The translations under genes were made by a program, and so were the position numbers. Source: a virus. From it: a DNA stretch of 21,692 nt. The DNA is taken from positions 1 through 21,692 of the IMG/VR virus record IMGVR_UViG_3300007234_000126. The stretch is one strand, 5' to 3'. Of this stretch, positions 13,250 through 19,169 are shown one piece after another. The notes under the pieces were generated by a model, which saw nothing but the letters and a program-made list of their open reading frames with translations, had not been told where the DNA came from and searched no databases. The first letter of the stretch is position 1. Each line of letters begins with the position of its first letter.

Positions 13250-13284
13250 AGTTTTATAGGTTCAAGTCCCTCTTAAGGCACCAA
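13250..13284 (+). pseudogene. 3' fragment of a tRNA
   Basis: Just after the HNH stop comes GGTTCAAGTCC, a T-loop core, followed by TTAAGGCACCA, an acceptor end with CCA. The T-stem no longer pairs well and no matching 5' half (GCCTTAA) is seen before or after the HNH gene. It looks like the remnant of a tRNA broken during insertion or deletion. Confidence 0.5.
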
Positions 13285-13286
13285 AG

Positions 13287-13362
13287 CTCCAGTAGTGTAA
13301 TGGGTAACATACCAGCCTTTCAAGCTGCGAGATTACGGGTTCAAGTCCCGTCTGGAGTACCA
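13287..13362 (+). tRNA. tRNA-Glu(TTC)
   Basis: The acceptor GCTCCAG pairs with CTGGAGT (G1-U72), then A and CCA. The anticodon loop CTTTCAA gives TTC (reads GAA). The T-stem ACGGG/CCCGT is perfect; the top anticodon-stem pair is a C-C mismatch. Confidence 0.92.
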
Positions 13363-13369
13363 CAAAATC

Positions 13370-13442
13370 GGGCGGTTAGCTCAGTTGGGAGAGCATCGGC
13401 TTTGCAAGCCGAGGGTCGTGGGTTCAAGCCCCACACTGTCCA
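13370..13442 (+). tRNA. tRNA-Ala(TGC)
   Basis: The acceptor GGGCGGT pairs with ACTGTCC with two G-T wobbles, discriminator A. The stem TCGGC/GCCGA with loop TTTGCAA gives TGC (reads GCA). The genome continues CCG, so the final A is not encoded. Confidence 0.93.
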
Positions 13443-13466
13443 CCGAATCAATTTATTGTTTCTAAA

Positions 13467-13537
13467 GCGAGTATGATGTAATGGTAACATTTCTGCCTTC
13501 CAAGCAGACTTTACGGGTTCGAATCCCGTTACTCGCT
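13467..13537 (+). tRNA. tRNA-Gly(TCC)
   Basis: The acceptor GCGAGTA pairs with TACTCGC, discriminator T. The stem TCTGC/GCAGA with loop CTTCCAA gives TCC (reads GGA). The short D-loop (AATGGTA) is typical of glycine. The genome continues CCT instead of CCA. Confidence 0.93.
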
Positions 13538-13542
13538 CCTAA

Positions 13543-13624
13543 GTTGGCGTGGTGGAATCGGTATACACGGCAGTCTCAAAAACTGCTTCCTGATGGAATG
13601 CGAGTTCAAGTCTCGCCGCCAATA
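13543..13624 (+). tRNA. tRNA-Leu(CAA)
   Basis: The acceptor GTTGGCG pairs with CGCCAAT (G1-U72), discriminator A. The stem GCAGT/ACTGC with loop CTCAAAA gives CAA (reads UUG). It has a long variable arm and T-stem GCGAG/CTCGC. CCC rather than CCA follows, and the next gene's ATG begins four bases after the tRNA. Confidence 0.91.
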
Positions 13625-13628
13625 CCCC

Positions 13629-13883
13629 ATGAAAGAAATTAAATTTACAATTACAGAAAATCTCTATAAAAGATTAGAAAAAGCAAATAAATTTTATTTT
13701 GAAGATAGTGAAATCAATCGTTCTTGTCGCCTAATGGTTGAAACTTTTATCGAGTATATTGAAGGCGAATATCCAAAGAAAAAAACAAGGAAAACAAACG
13801 GAGTTAAAAATGTCGAAAGTATCAGAGAAACTAAAGAGCCTAAACCTCGCAGAAAACGCACCAGTAAAGCTAAAGTTCAGTGA
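13629..13883 (+). CDS. Basic ribbon-helix-helix-like protein
   Basis: The product has 84 residues from ATG 13629; the in-frame ATG at 13593 lies in the variable arm of tRNA-Leu and is rejected. The N-terminal half, KEIKFTITENLYKRLEKA then NRSCRLMVETFIEYIEGE, has the strand-helix-helix pattern of ribbon-helix-helix DNA-binding proteins (MetJ/Arc type). The C-terminal 35 residues are Lys/Arg-rich (KKKTRKTNG, KPRRKRTSKAK). A DNA-binding regulator is a reasonable guess. There is no ribosome site upstream because the tRNA ends there. Its last 74 bases overlap the next gene in another frame. Confidence 0.6.
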   Translation: MKEIKFTITENLYKRLEKANKFYFEDSEINRSCRLMVETFIEYIEGEYPKKKTRKTNGVKNVESIRETKEPKPRRKRTSKAKVQ

Positions 13884-14283
13884 TGGAGCCCAAGTATTTC
13901 ACTACACAGGAGACTACCTTGACGGAGTTCTTAATGAAACAGGAGTTTTAAGCGAGTTGTCTCATGTTATTTGTTATGATGGAATTCGTAAATCAAATTC
14001 AGTTCTTAATCAAATGCGAGATAACGGAGTTCTAGATGATTATGAGCGCGGATCATTCACTTTTGATGATTATGTTTATGATCTTCTAAAAGAAGATTGG
14101 CAAGATTATGTAGAGGAAACTCTTGAGCAGTGGGACTTTAAGCGAGGAATGTGTAATCTCTCTACAGAGGTAGAGGTTCCACTAAATCTACTAGCAGAAG
14201 CAGAGTCCTATGGATTTATTTTAGGTGGTGGATGGCAAGTCTATGTTCAGACCGATGCTGGTCTCTTGGAGGTAGAACGATAA
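13810..14283 (+). CDS. Acidic protein of unknown function
   Basis: The product has 157 residues from ATG 13810, with GGAG at 13800-13803. It begins MSKVSEKLKSLNLAENAPVKLKFSDG and continues with a helical, acidic stretch (DDYVYDLLKEDWQDYVEETLEQW), ending in strands (FILGGGWQVYVQTDAGLLEVE). No family is recognised. Phage proteins of this type, all-soluble and acidic, are often early host-takeover factors, but nothing here shows that. The start lies inside the ribbon-helix-helix gene and the stop overlaps the next start (TAATG). Confidence 0.75.
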   Translation: MSKVSEKLKSLNLAENAPVKLKFSDGAQVFHYTGDYLDGVLNETGVLSELSHVICYDGIRKSNSVLNQMRDNGVLDDYERGSFTFDDYVYDLLKEDWQDYVEETLEQWDFKRGMCNLSTEVEVPLNLLAEAESYGFILGGGWQVYVQTDAGLLEVER

Positions 14284-14396
14284 TGTTTAATTCAGACGCA
14301 GAACTACAGAAAGCAACAGATAGAATTTTTTATTCTTGTTTGTTCGGAACAACTTTAGGGTTTGCTCTTTTTGGGTGGTTTGTTTATAATGTATAG
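14283..14396 (+). CDS. Tiny single-span membrane protein (37 residues)
   Basis: The ATG overlaps the previous stop (TAATG). The product has a short polar N-terminus (MFNSDAELQKATDR) and one strongly hydrophobic helix (residues about 15-37: FYSCLFGTTLGFALFGWFV), probably N-in or N-out single span. Preceding GGAGG at 14268-14272 supports translation. No family is recognised. It overlaps the next tiny membrane gene by 8 bases, so the two are likely made together. Confidence 0.6.
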   Translation: MFNSDAELQKATDRIFYSCLFGTTLGFALFGWFVYNV

Positions 14397-14496
14397 AACC
14401 AAGAAAGAATTTATTTTAACTTTGGTTGGTATGACTGTTTTCTTTTATTCAATCTCATACCTTCTTAAAGTGTTTTATCACGCTATATTGGAGTAG
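14389..14496 (+). CDS. Tiny single-span membrane protein (35 residues)
   Basis: The start overlaps the end of the preceding tiny gene. The product opens with charged MYRTKKEF and then one hydrophobic helix (ILTLVGMTVFFYSISYLL), ending KVFYHAILE. The Lys/Arg at the N-terminus suggest N-in topology. It has no clear ribosome site, consistent with translational coupling. ThyX starts 3 bases after its stop. A paired role with the preceding membrane peptide is an inference from the overlap. Confidence 0.55.
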   Translation: MYRTKKEFILTLVGMTVFFYSISYLLKVFYHAILE

Positions 14497-14498
14497 AA

Positions 14499-15230
14499 AT
14501 GCAACACATCAAAAAATATCTTTATGGTGAGAAAGAATGCTTTGTAGACTTGGTAGATTATGTAGGCTCCGACCTTTCAGTAGTCAATTCTGCTCGCGTT
14601 TCATTTGGCAAACATAAGGCAGAGTTGGATGAGAAAGATAAAAAGCTCATCAAATACCTTATCAAACACAAACACACTTCAACACTGGAACATTGCTTTG
14701 TAACCTTCCGCGTCAAGGTTCCTCTGTTTGTTCGCTCACAGCATCATCGTCACCGTACTTGGTCTTACAACGAGATTAGTCGTCGTTACACGGATGAAGC
14801 TATTAAATTCTATGAACCGGAAGCTTTCAGGACTCAGCATAAGTCAAACCGTCAGGCATCGAATGTTGATGGGTTGAACAACCCAGAAGTTACTGCTTTG
14901 GGGGTTGATGAATATGGTTTGCGCTTTATGCCTGAGAAAACTACCGCTTCTCAAGCGGTTCAATCACACCACATTCTTTCTCTGGAACTTTACTATCAAC
15001 TTATCGAAGCAGGTGTTTGCCGAGAACAAGCCCGTGGTATTTTACCACAGAACATGCTGACAGAGTATTATTGTTCAGCAAATCTAAACAACATTCTAAA
15101 GTTCATTGACCTTCGCACACACGAAGGAGCGCAGTGGGAAATCCAACAAATGGCTCTCGCTATGCTAGAAATTGTCTCTAAACTATACCCAGTTACCGTG
15201 GAGGCTTACCGTGAAATTAGGGGGCTCTAA
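14499..15230 (+). CDS. thyX: Flavin-dependent thymidylate synthase ThyX
   Basis: The 243-residue enzyme methylates dUMP to dTMP using methylene-THF, FAD and NADPH. The ThyX signature RHRTWSYNEISRRY is at residues 84-97, matching RHR-x7-S. Upstream STLEHCFVTFRVKVPLFVRSQ matches the FAD/dUMP-binding helix and strand. EQARGILPQNMLTEYYCSANLNNILKFIDLR, spanning residues near 178-207, is the conserved C-terminal motif with R-x-x-L-P. Length is normal for ThyX (about 220-250). The start has GGAG at 14490-14493. Together with thymidine kinase and RNR it gives the phage two routes to thymidylate. Confidence 0.95.
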   Translation: MQHIKKYLYGEKECFVDLVDYVGSDLSVVNSARVSFGKHKAELDEKDKKLIKYLIKHKHTSTLEHCFVTFRVKVPLFVRSQHHRHRTWSYNEISRRYTDEAIKFYEPEAFRTQHKSNRQASNVDGLNNPEVTALGVDEYGLRFMPEKTTASQAVQSHHILSLELYYQLIEAGVCREQARGILPQNMLTEYYCSANLNNILKFIDLRTHEGAQWEIQQMALAMLEIVSKLYPVTVEAYREIRGL

Positions 15231-15698
15231 ATGGGAACAGTTACAGGAACAGTCTTATGTGCTGCTATCATGGCTAGTTCAGGTGTGTTTGGTTTTGGCG
15301 GTAAAAATCGTGCTTGTAAGCATAGCAAGCAAATAGTAAAAGCCGCAGATAAATACAAACTCGATCCCTATTTACTAACGGCTATGATTCAAGTTGAATC
15401 TAATTGGAAGCCCTATGTTGTTTCTCATTCCAATGCTTGCGGATTAACACAGGTTCTACCTCAATACAGCAAATATACCTGCAAGCAACTAAAAAATCCA
15501 AAAACTTCTATTTTTGAAGGAGCAAAAAAGCTCAACTTTTGGATTTACAAATACGGAAAAGGAAACATTACAATCGGACTTTGCGGATACAACAAAGGTT
15601 TTCGTTGTAAGGGAGAAAAAGCCAATCGAAGGGGCTTGACATATGCCAAAAAGGTTGTTAAACTAACAGCCAGCTTAAAACCAAAGGAGAATAACTAA
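15231..15698 (+). CDS. Exported lytic transglycosylase (SLT domain)
   Basis: The product has 155 residues. Residues 1-24 are hydrophobic and probably a signal sequence or membrane anchor, although it lacks the usual basic N-terminus. The SLT fold follows: YKLDPYLLTAMIQVESNW with catalytic E56, SNACGLTQVLP (residues 67-77), and GLCGYNKG. Five Cys after the signal suggest disulfides in the periplasm. It cuts the glycan strand between MurNAc and GlcNAc. It lies immediately after ThyX and before a lipoprotein gene, so it may act at the envelope during entry or release, separately from the M15 endolysin. Confidence 0.85.
   Translation: MGTVTGTVLCAAIMASSGVFGFGGKNRACKHSKQIVKAADKYKLDPYLLTAMIQVESNWKPYVVSHSNACGLTQVLPQYSKYTCKQLKNPKTSIFEGAKKLNFWIYKYGKGNITIGLCGYNKGFRCKGEKANRRGLTYAKKVVKLTASLKPKENN
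15636..15664 (+). promoter_or_regulatory. Possible sigma70-like promoter for lipoprotein
   Basis: TTGACA (15636-15641), 17 bases, TAAACT (15659-15664), 34 bases before the lipoprotein ATG. It lies within the transglycosylase reading frame, where chance matches also occur elsewhere in this window, so support is weak. Confidence 0.35.
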
Positions 15699-15956
15699 AT
15701 GTTTAAGCAAATTTTATTTCTAATCGCAGCAGGGATGCTAGTCATTGGTTGTGGTTGCGATGATGAAAAGAAAGCAAAGGAAACTGCTGACGTTGTAAGC
15801 GATGCTGAAGCCGATGTAGAGCAAGATGCTACAGAGACAGCAGAGGATACAACTGAAGCTGATGTTTCTGAAGCAGATTCCGCCGAAGCAGATGTTTCAT
15901 CTGCTGATGTTACAGAGCCAGTTGATGCTGCTCAAGATGTAACTCCACAGGACTAA
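15699..15956 (+). CDS. Lipoprotein with acidic low-complexity tail
   Basis: The product has 85 residues. The signal MFKQILFLIAAGMLVIGC ends in a lipobox LVIGC with C18 as the acylated residue. The mature part, after GCDDEKKAKE, is built almost entirely of Ala, Asp, Glu, Thr, Val and Ser in loose repeats (EADVSEADSAEADVSSADV). It would sit on an envelope membrane as a flexible acidic tether. Phage lipoproteins can block superinfection or act as outer-membrane spanins; neither is shown. The composition resembles lipoproteins I associate with Myxococcota-type hosts. AAAGGAG at 15684-15690 is the ribosome site. Confidence 0.8.
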   Translation: MFKQILFLIAAGMLVIGCGCDDEKKAKETADVVSDAEADVEQDATETAEDTTEADVSEADSAEADVSSADVTEPVDAAQDVTPQD

Positions 15957-15964
15957 TGGTCCTT

Positions 15965-16040
<76 letters not shown>

Positions 16041-16051
16041 AGGAGGAATAA

Positions 16052-16432
16052 ATGGCTATTATTCAGAAACACAATCACGGAGGTTATACAGTGTATCCTT
16101 CACCACCAGACCCATTTGAACCAGTAGAAGAAAAGACAAAATCAGATCCAGTAGCAAAAAAGCTTCATGGGGAATATTTTAAAGAGTCTTTAGATCTAAA
16201 CAGAGATCGTGCCCAACTCGCTAAACTTCCAGAACGAGTTAATCACCCTTCTCATTACAATCAAGGGAAATATGAAGTCATTGATGTGATTCAAGATTGG
16301 GGACTTGACTTTACCGAGGGCAATGTGGTAAAGTATTTAGCAAGGTCAAAATACAAAGAGAATCGTATTGAAGACCTTAAAAAAGCCAGATGGTATCTGG
16401 ATTATTTAATTAACCATTTAGAAAAGGAGTAG
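16052..16432 (+). CDS. DUF3310 protein
   Basis: The 126-residue protein has a variable N-terminus (to about residue 60) and a C-terminal DUF3310 domain: RVNHPSHYNQGKYEVIDVI, WGLDFTEGNVVKYLARSKYKEN and RIEDLKKARWYLDYLI. DUF3310 is common in tailed phages and often labelled nucleotide kinase, but the biochemical role is not firmly known to me. AAGGAGG directly overlaps the end of tRNA-Asn. It heads a compact series of small genes. Confidence 0.9.
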   Translation: MAIIQKHNHGGYTVYPSPPDPFEPVEEKTKSDPVAKKLHGEYFKESLDLNRDRAQLAKLPERVNHPSHYNQGKYEVIDVIQDWGLDFTEGNVVKYLARSKYKENRIEDLKKARWYLDYLINHLEKE

Positions 16433-16435
16433 GTT

Positions 16436-16618
16436 ATGTCAGTTAAGAATTCACTAGAGAAAGTTGTAACACAGCTACAGGCTTCTGTAGCCGACGCCGA
16501 GCGAGTAGATTCCGGCAATAAGGCAGCAGGAACCCGCGTCCGTAAGGCAGCGCAGGAAGCCACTGTTTTGCTTAAGGAACTACGCAAGCAAGTTCTAGAA
16601 GCTCGTAGTTCGGATTAA
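16436..16618 (+). CDS. Histone H1/Hc1-like small basic-helical protein
   Basis: The 60-residue product contains SGNKAAGTRVRKAAQEATVLLKELRK, close to the G-NKAAGTR-RKA core of bacterial histone-H1-like (Hc1-type) proteins found in Chlamydiae, Planctomycetes and others. It is one long helical hairpin and lacks the Lys/Ala/Pro-rich DNA-binding tail of the longer family members. It could bind phage or host nucleoid DNA, or only keep the helical dimer part. AGGAG at 16425-16429 precedes the start. The stop overlaps the next ORF (TAATG). Confidence 0.7.
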   Translation: MSVKNSLEKVVTQLQASVADAERVDSGNKAAGTRVRKAAQEATVLLKELRKQVLEARSSD

Positions 16619-16761
16619 TGTATAAAAGTAGAGAGGAATACGAACAGCTAAGGGACTTTATCTTAAAGGTAGAGTCCTTTTTCAAAAAGGTATTTAAAAA
16701 TGGGAAAAATAAAACAAGTAGTAGAAAAGCTAAAAGCAGACGAAAATCTAACGACAAATGA
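16618..16761 (+). CDS. Small basic protein of unknown function
   Basis: The ATG overlaps the preceding stop (TAATG). The 47-residue product begins MYKSREEYEQLRDFILKVESFFKK, a helix, then a Lys/Arg/Ser-rich tail (KTSSRKAKSRRKSNDK). It resembles the style of a nucleic-acid-binding peptide and could complement the tailless histone-like protein just upstream. It overlaps the following ORF by 62 bases in another frame, so one of the two may not be translated. Confidence 0.45.
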   Translation: MYKSREEYEQLRDFILKVESFFKKVFKNGKNKTSSRKAKSRRKSNDK

Positions 16762-16864
16762 GGTCTTGACAAAGTATCCAGACCTTGCTAGACTATTAGA
16801 GCGAGAAGAACAGGAGGAAAAGCTCAATGAATCGAAAGGGGAACGAGTTCTTCTCAAAGGTTGA
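16700..16864 (+). CDS. Small helical protein of unknown function
   Basis: The product has 54 residues from ATG 16700 with AAGG at 16687-16690. It is helical and charged (MGKIKQVVEKLKADENLTT, NEVLTKYPDLARLLEREEQEE). It has the look of a small homeodomain-like helix-turn-helix fragment, which I cannot confirm. It overlaps the previous ORF by 62 bases and the next by 38. Within it lies TTGACA-N17-TAGACT (16766-16794), which could be an internal promoter or chance. Confidence 0.45.
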   Translation: MGKIKQVVEKLKADENLTTNEVLTKYPDLARLLEREEQEEKLNESKGERVLLKG

Positions 16865-17057
16865 GAAGAAATACGATGTTAAAGTCGGTCGCCACCTTCG
16901 CTGTCCTATTTGCCGTAGCGAAGGCACTCCGCAAATAGATAATCCATTAATTATGGAACACCGCGTAGATACGGATAAAGCCATCCTTTATCATCGATGG
17001 TCTTATTCAACAGGTAGAATTGTAAGCAAAAGCCCAGAAGAGACTAATGTCCTATAG
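16827..17057 (+). CDS. Small protein with CxxC motif
   Basis: The 76-residue product has AGGAGG at 16812-16817, well placed for ATG 16827. It contains HLRCPICRSEGTP, one CxxC knuckle without an obvious second pair, so a zinc site would need His residues (HRVDTD, HRWS) or a dimer. No family is recognised. It begins inside the preceding ORF. Confidence 0.65.
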   Translation: MNRKGNEFFSKVEKKYDVKVGRHLRCPICRSEGTPQIDNPLIMEHRVDTDKAILYHRWSYSTGRIVSKSPEETNVL

Positions 17058-17065
17058 GAGAAACA

Positions 17066-17332
17066 ATGGAATCAACCAAACAAGAAAAATTCGCTGAATA
17101 TATTCAATCAATGGCAGCAATCGAAGATTGTATGAAACCTTATCGTGAGCAACGAAAGGAGCTTCGTAAGAACTTTCTAGAAAATCGCTGGCTAAGTAAA
17201 GATGAAATTAGTCTAGCAATGAAAGCTTTCCGCATGTGGGAACAACAGCTAGATTTTGATGATTTTGCTTCAATCTATGAAGCAATCGAGACTTCTTTCG
17301 GTGAGAAGGAGTTGCGTGATGAAACCACTTAA
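17066..17332 (+). CDS. Helical protein of unknown function
   Basis: The 88-residue product starts at ATG 17066, with AGGAG at 17056-17060. It is predicted mostly helical and charged (YREQRKELRKNFLENRWL, KDEISLAMKAFRMWEQQLDFDDF). No family is recognised. It overlaps the GroES-like gene by 14 bases, so translation of the co-chaperonin is coupled to it. Confidence 0.75.
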   Translation: MESTKQEKFAEYIQSMAAIEDCMKPYREQRKELRKNFLENRWLSKDEISLAMKAFRMWEQQLDFDDFASIYEAIETSFGEKELRDETT

Positions 17333-17588
17333 TCGCCACATTTTAATTCAACTTCCAAACAAGAAAGAAGAAAAACAGCAAGGCTTTTATCTGCCTGAAG
17401 ATGTCGTAGTTAAAAAGAAGCCCCATGAAGTTGTCAAAGTCTTGAAAATCGCATCGGATTCAAAGTTCGATGGTATTTTGAAATCAGGTGATATGATTGT
17501 AGTAGAATCTCATCTAATCACCGAAGTCGAGACTGATAGTGATAAGCACTACTTTATTTCTGAAAATAATGTTTTGGCGGTATGTTAA
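17319..17588 (+). CDS. GroES-like co-chaperonin
   Basis: The 89-residue product fits the GroES/Cpn10 fold: MKPLNRHILIQLP at the start, a mobile-loop segment EEKQQGFYLPED with hydrophobic tripeptide FYL in place of the GroES IVL, VVKVLKIASDSKF, LKSGDMIVVESHLITEVE and HYFISENNVLAVC. It is about as long as GroES (97) and shorter than T4 gp31 (111). No GroEL is visible, so it likely caps host GroEL to fold phage proteins such as the capsid. I chose ATG 17319 with AAGGAG at 17307-17312 over an upstream in-frame start that would add 21 residues of unrelated sequence. Confidence 0.82.
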   Translation: MKPLNRHILIQLPNKKEEKQQGFYLPEDVVVKKKPHEVVKVLKIASDSKFDGILKSGDMIVVESHLITEVETDSDKHYFISENNVLAVC

Positions 17589-18316
17589 GGTATGTAAACC
17601 CTGGAATCTTTGAGAGTGATGAGCTTGTAGTCGGAGCGACATTAGAAGCTCTAGATTTTGCAAAGGACAACAACCTTCCTGTTTTAACCAGCAGGAAGGT
17701 TGTTTATTCTGACTTAGACGTTCTCAACGGCAAGAAAGCAGAAGATATTGTATGTAGTCGTAAGATGTCTTTATGCTTAAATGGAAAGATTCTCTTTCCT
17801 TCTGTAAATAAAATCTTTTACAGAGAAGATCATCTAACAATAATATCTGAAACTTCTTCTCAGAAACTTTACTTCAATAAAATTTATTTATTTGATCCAG
17901 AAGAAATCGATAATCTAAAAATAACTTCGGTTAAGTTTCACATAATTGATCTCTTTAAAAGAGAATATATTAAAACACCAGAGCAACTTTTATATCCATC
18001 AGAAGAAAGCTTTCATAAATTAATAGAGTTTAGAGAACCTGGACTTATTTTAGCTCATTCTCTCTTAACAAAGAAAGAAATGGCCTCTCAGGAAACATCT
18101 GAATTTATCTCTAAAAAACGGCTTTATTGGTGGTTGAGACAAAACGGATTTAAATCCCATGTCACCAACAACAAAATGAGACTTTTTCCGAGACAAAGAT
18201 TTAAAAAAGCCGTTTATGAATTTATTTTACCAGATAACATAGTAGACAAGGTTGTAAAAAATGAAGAGAATCGTTGGCATAGTCCCTTTAGCAAAGAGAC
18301 ATTCAATTCACAATAA
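17582..18316 (+). CDS. Uncharacterised 244-residue protein
   Basis: The start overlaps the co-chaperonin stop (ATGTTAA). The sequence opens MLRYVNPGIFESDELVVGATLEALDF, with alternating strands and helices. A later region, KKRLYWWLRQNGFKSHVTNNKMRLFPRQRFKKAV (residues near 179-212; quoted only in part: RLYWWLRQNGF), is basic and might bind nucleic acid. No known catalytic motif is visible. It overlaps the following gene by 56 bases, which suggests coupled expression and possibly a functional pair. Confidence 0.8.
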   Translation: MLRYVNPGIFESDELVVGATLEALDFAKDNNLPVLTSRKVVYSDLDVLNGKKAEDIVCSRKMSLCLNGKILFPSVNKIFYREDHLTIISETSSQKLYFNKIYLFDPEEIDNLKITSVKFHIIDLFKREYIKTPEQLLYPSEESFHKLIEFREPGLILAHSLLTKKEMASQETSEFISKKRLYWWLRQNGFKSHVTNNKMRLFPRQRFKKAVYEFILPDNIVDKVVKNEENRWHSPFSKETFNSQ

Positions 18317-19169
18317 GCTATGGGACGATGGTCTAATCGACGTAAGAGAAGGCTTAAATGCCATTCAGGCGGCTATTGTAGAATGCGCCTCTGTTGGCTG
18401 TGATAGCATTTGGGTAAATGCTGACTATGAACAAATTCCCCTGCTTAAAAGACTTGTCGGTTCATGGGTTGAAGATCCAACATGGTTTTATAGAAAACAC
18501 GATCCCAGGCCAAAAACATCAAAAAAATTAATTCCAATTTTTTATTCCTGGAATCATCAAAAAGATGTTGGTAGAAGGGACTCTCATGGCTGGGGCATCT
18601 TGAACGCTGCCACGGTGGCTTGTAAAGTAGCCAATAATGTAAGTAGGCACCTAGTACCGGAACTATTCTATGTTTCGTCGCCTTTTGCCATTACAGATAT
18701 CTGGCAGCCAAAACACTTAAGAACGGAAATAAAAACAAGCGACCGATTTTGTTTTTCCTATAACGGAGAAACATTCCTAGATAACAAAATGCTGTCATTT
18801 GTTTTTAACAGAGACGATTTATTGGCAGCAAGAAAGAATGTTAGACAGAAAGGGACAGGAATGAAGTTCTTTCCCGATGGGTTTGAAAACGAACCTGTTT
18901 TTCTGCCCATTGAAGAAAGATGGTCGGCTAGATTTTTTGAAATTGGAGACATTTTTTCTTTCTTAACTAAAAAAGACTTCCAAGTTCAAGAAACAGAAGT
19001 TTATTACCCAATCGATAGTTGGGAAGGCTATGTTGATTACATGCGATCTGACTTGCCAACTAAGCCATTTAAAAGCAAATACTTTTACAATAGAGGAATG
19101 GAAAGGATTAGAGGATATGAAAGAAATGGACCAGAACCAGACTATAGCCACCCTGAAGAAGATGAATAA
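18261..19169 (+). CDS. Conserved phage protein, possible GT-A nucleotidyltransferase fold
   Basis: The 302-residue product starts MKRIVGIVPLAKRHSIHNKLW, continues AIQAAIVECASVGCDSIWVNAD and then PLLKRLVGSWVEDP. This order, a strand with a Pro-containing loop, then a helix with Ala-Cys-Gly-Cys, then a strand ending in N-A-D, resembles the N-terminal half of GT-A nucleotidyltransferases of the MobA/GlmU type. The usual Gly-rich G-G-x-G-x-R-M loop is replaced by PLAKRHS. I believe close relatives occur in marine T4-like phages (with PIFYSW and WGILNAA segments), but no function is known to me. It starts inside the previous gene. Confidence 0.75.
   Translation: MKRIVGIVPLAKRHSIHNKLWDDGLIDVREGLNAIQAAIVECASVGCDSIWVNADYEQIPLLKRLVGSWVEDPTWFYRKHDPRPKTSKKLIPIFYSWNHQKDVGRRDSHGWGILNAATVACKVANNVSRHLVPELFYVSSPFAITDIWQPKHLRTEIKTSDRFCFSYNGETFLDNKMLSFVFNRDDLLAARKNVRQKGTGMKFFPDGFENEPVFLPIEERWSARFFEIGDIFSFLTKKDFQVQETEVYYPIDSWEGYVDYMRSDLPTKPFKSKYFYNRGMERIRGYERNGPEPDYSHPEEDE

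Noticed and set aside
16766-16794. TTGACA-N17-TAGACT promoter-like sequence
   Set aside because: It is within overlapping small ORFs in a tightly spaced gene run with no terminator upstream. It is mentioned under the 16700 gene but not listed as a separate promoter.
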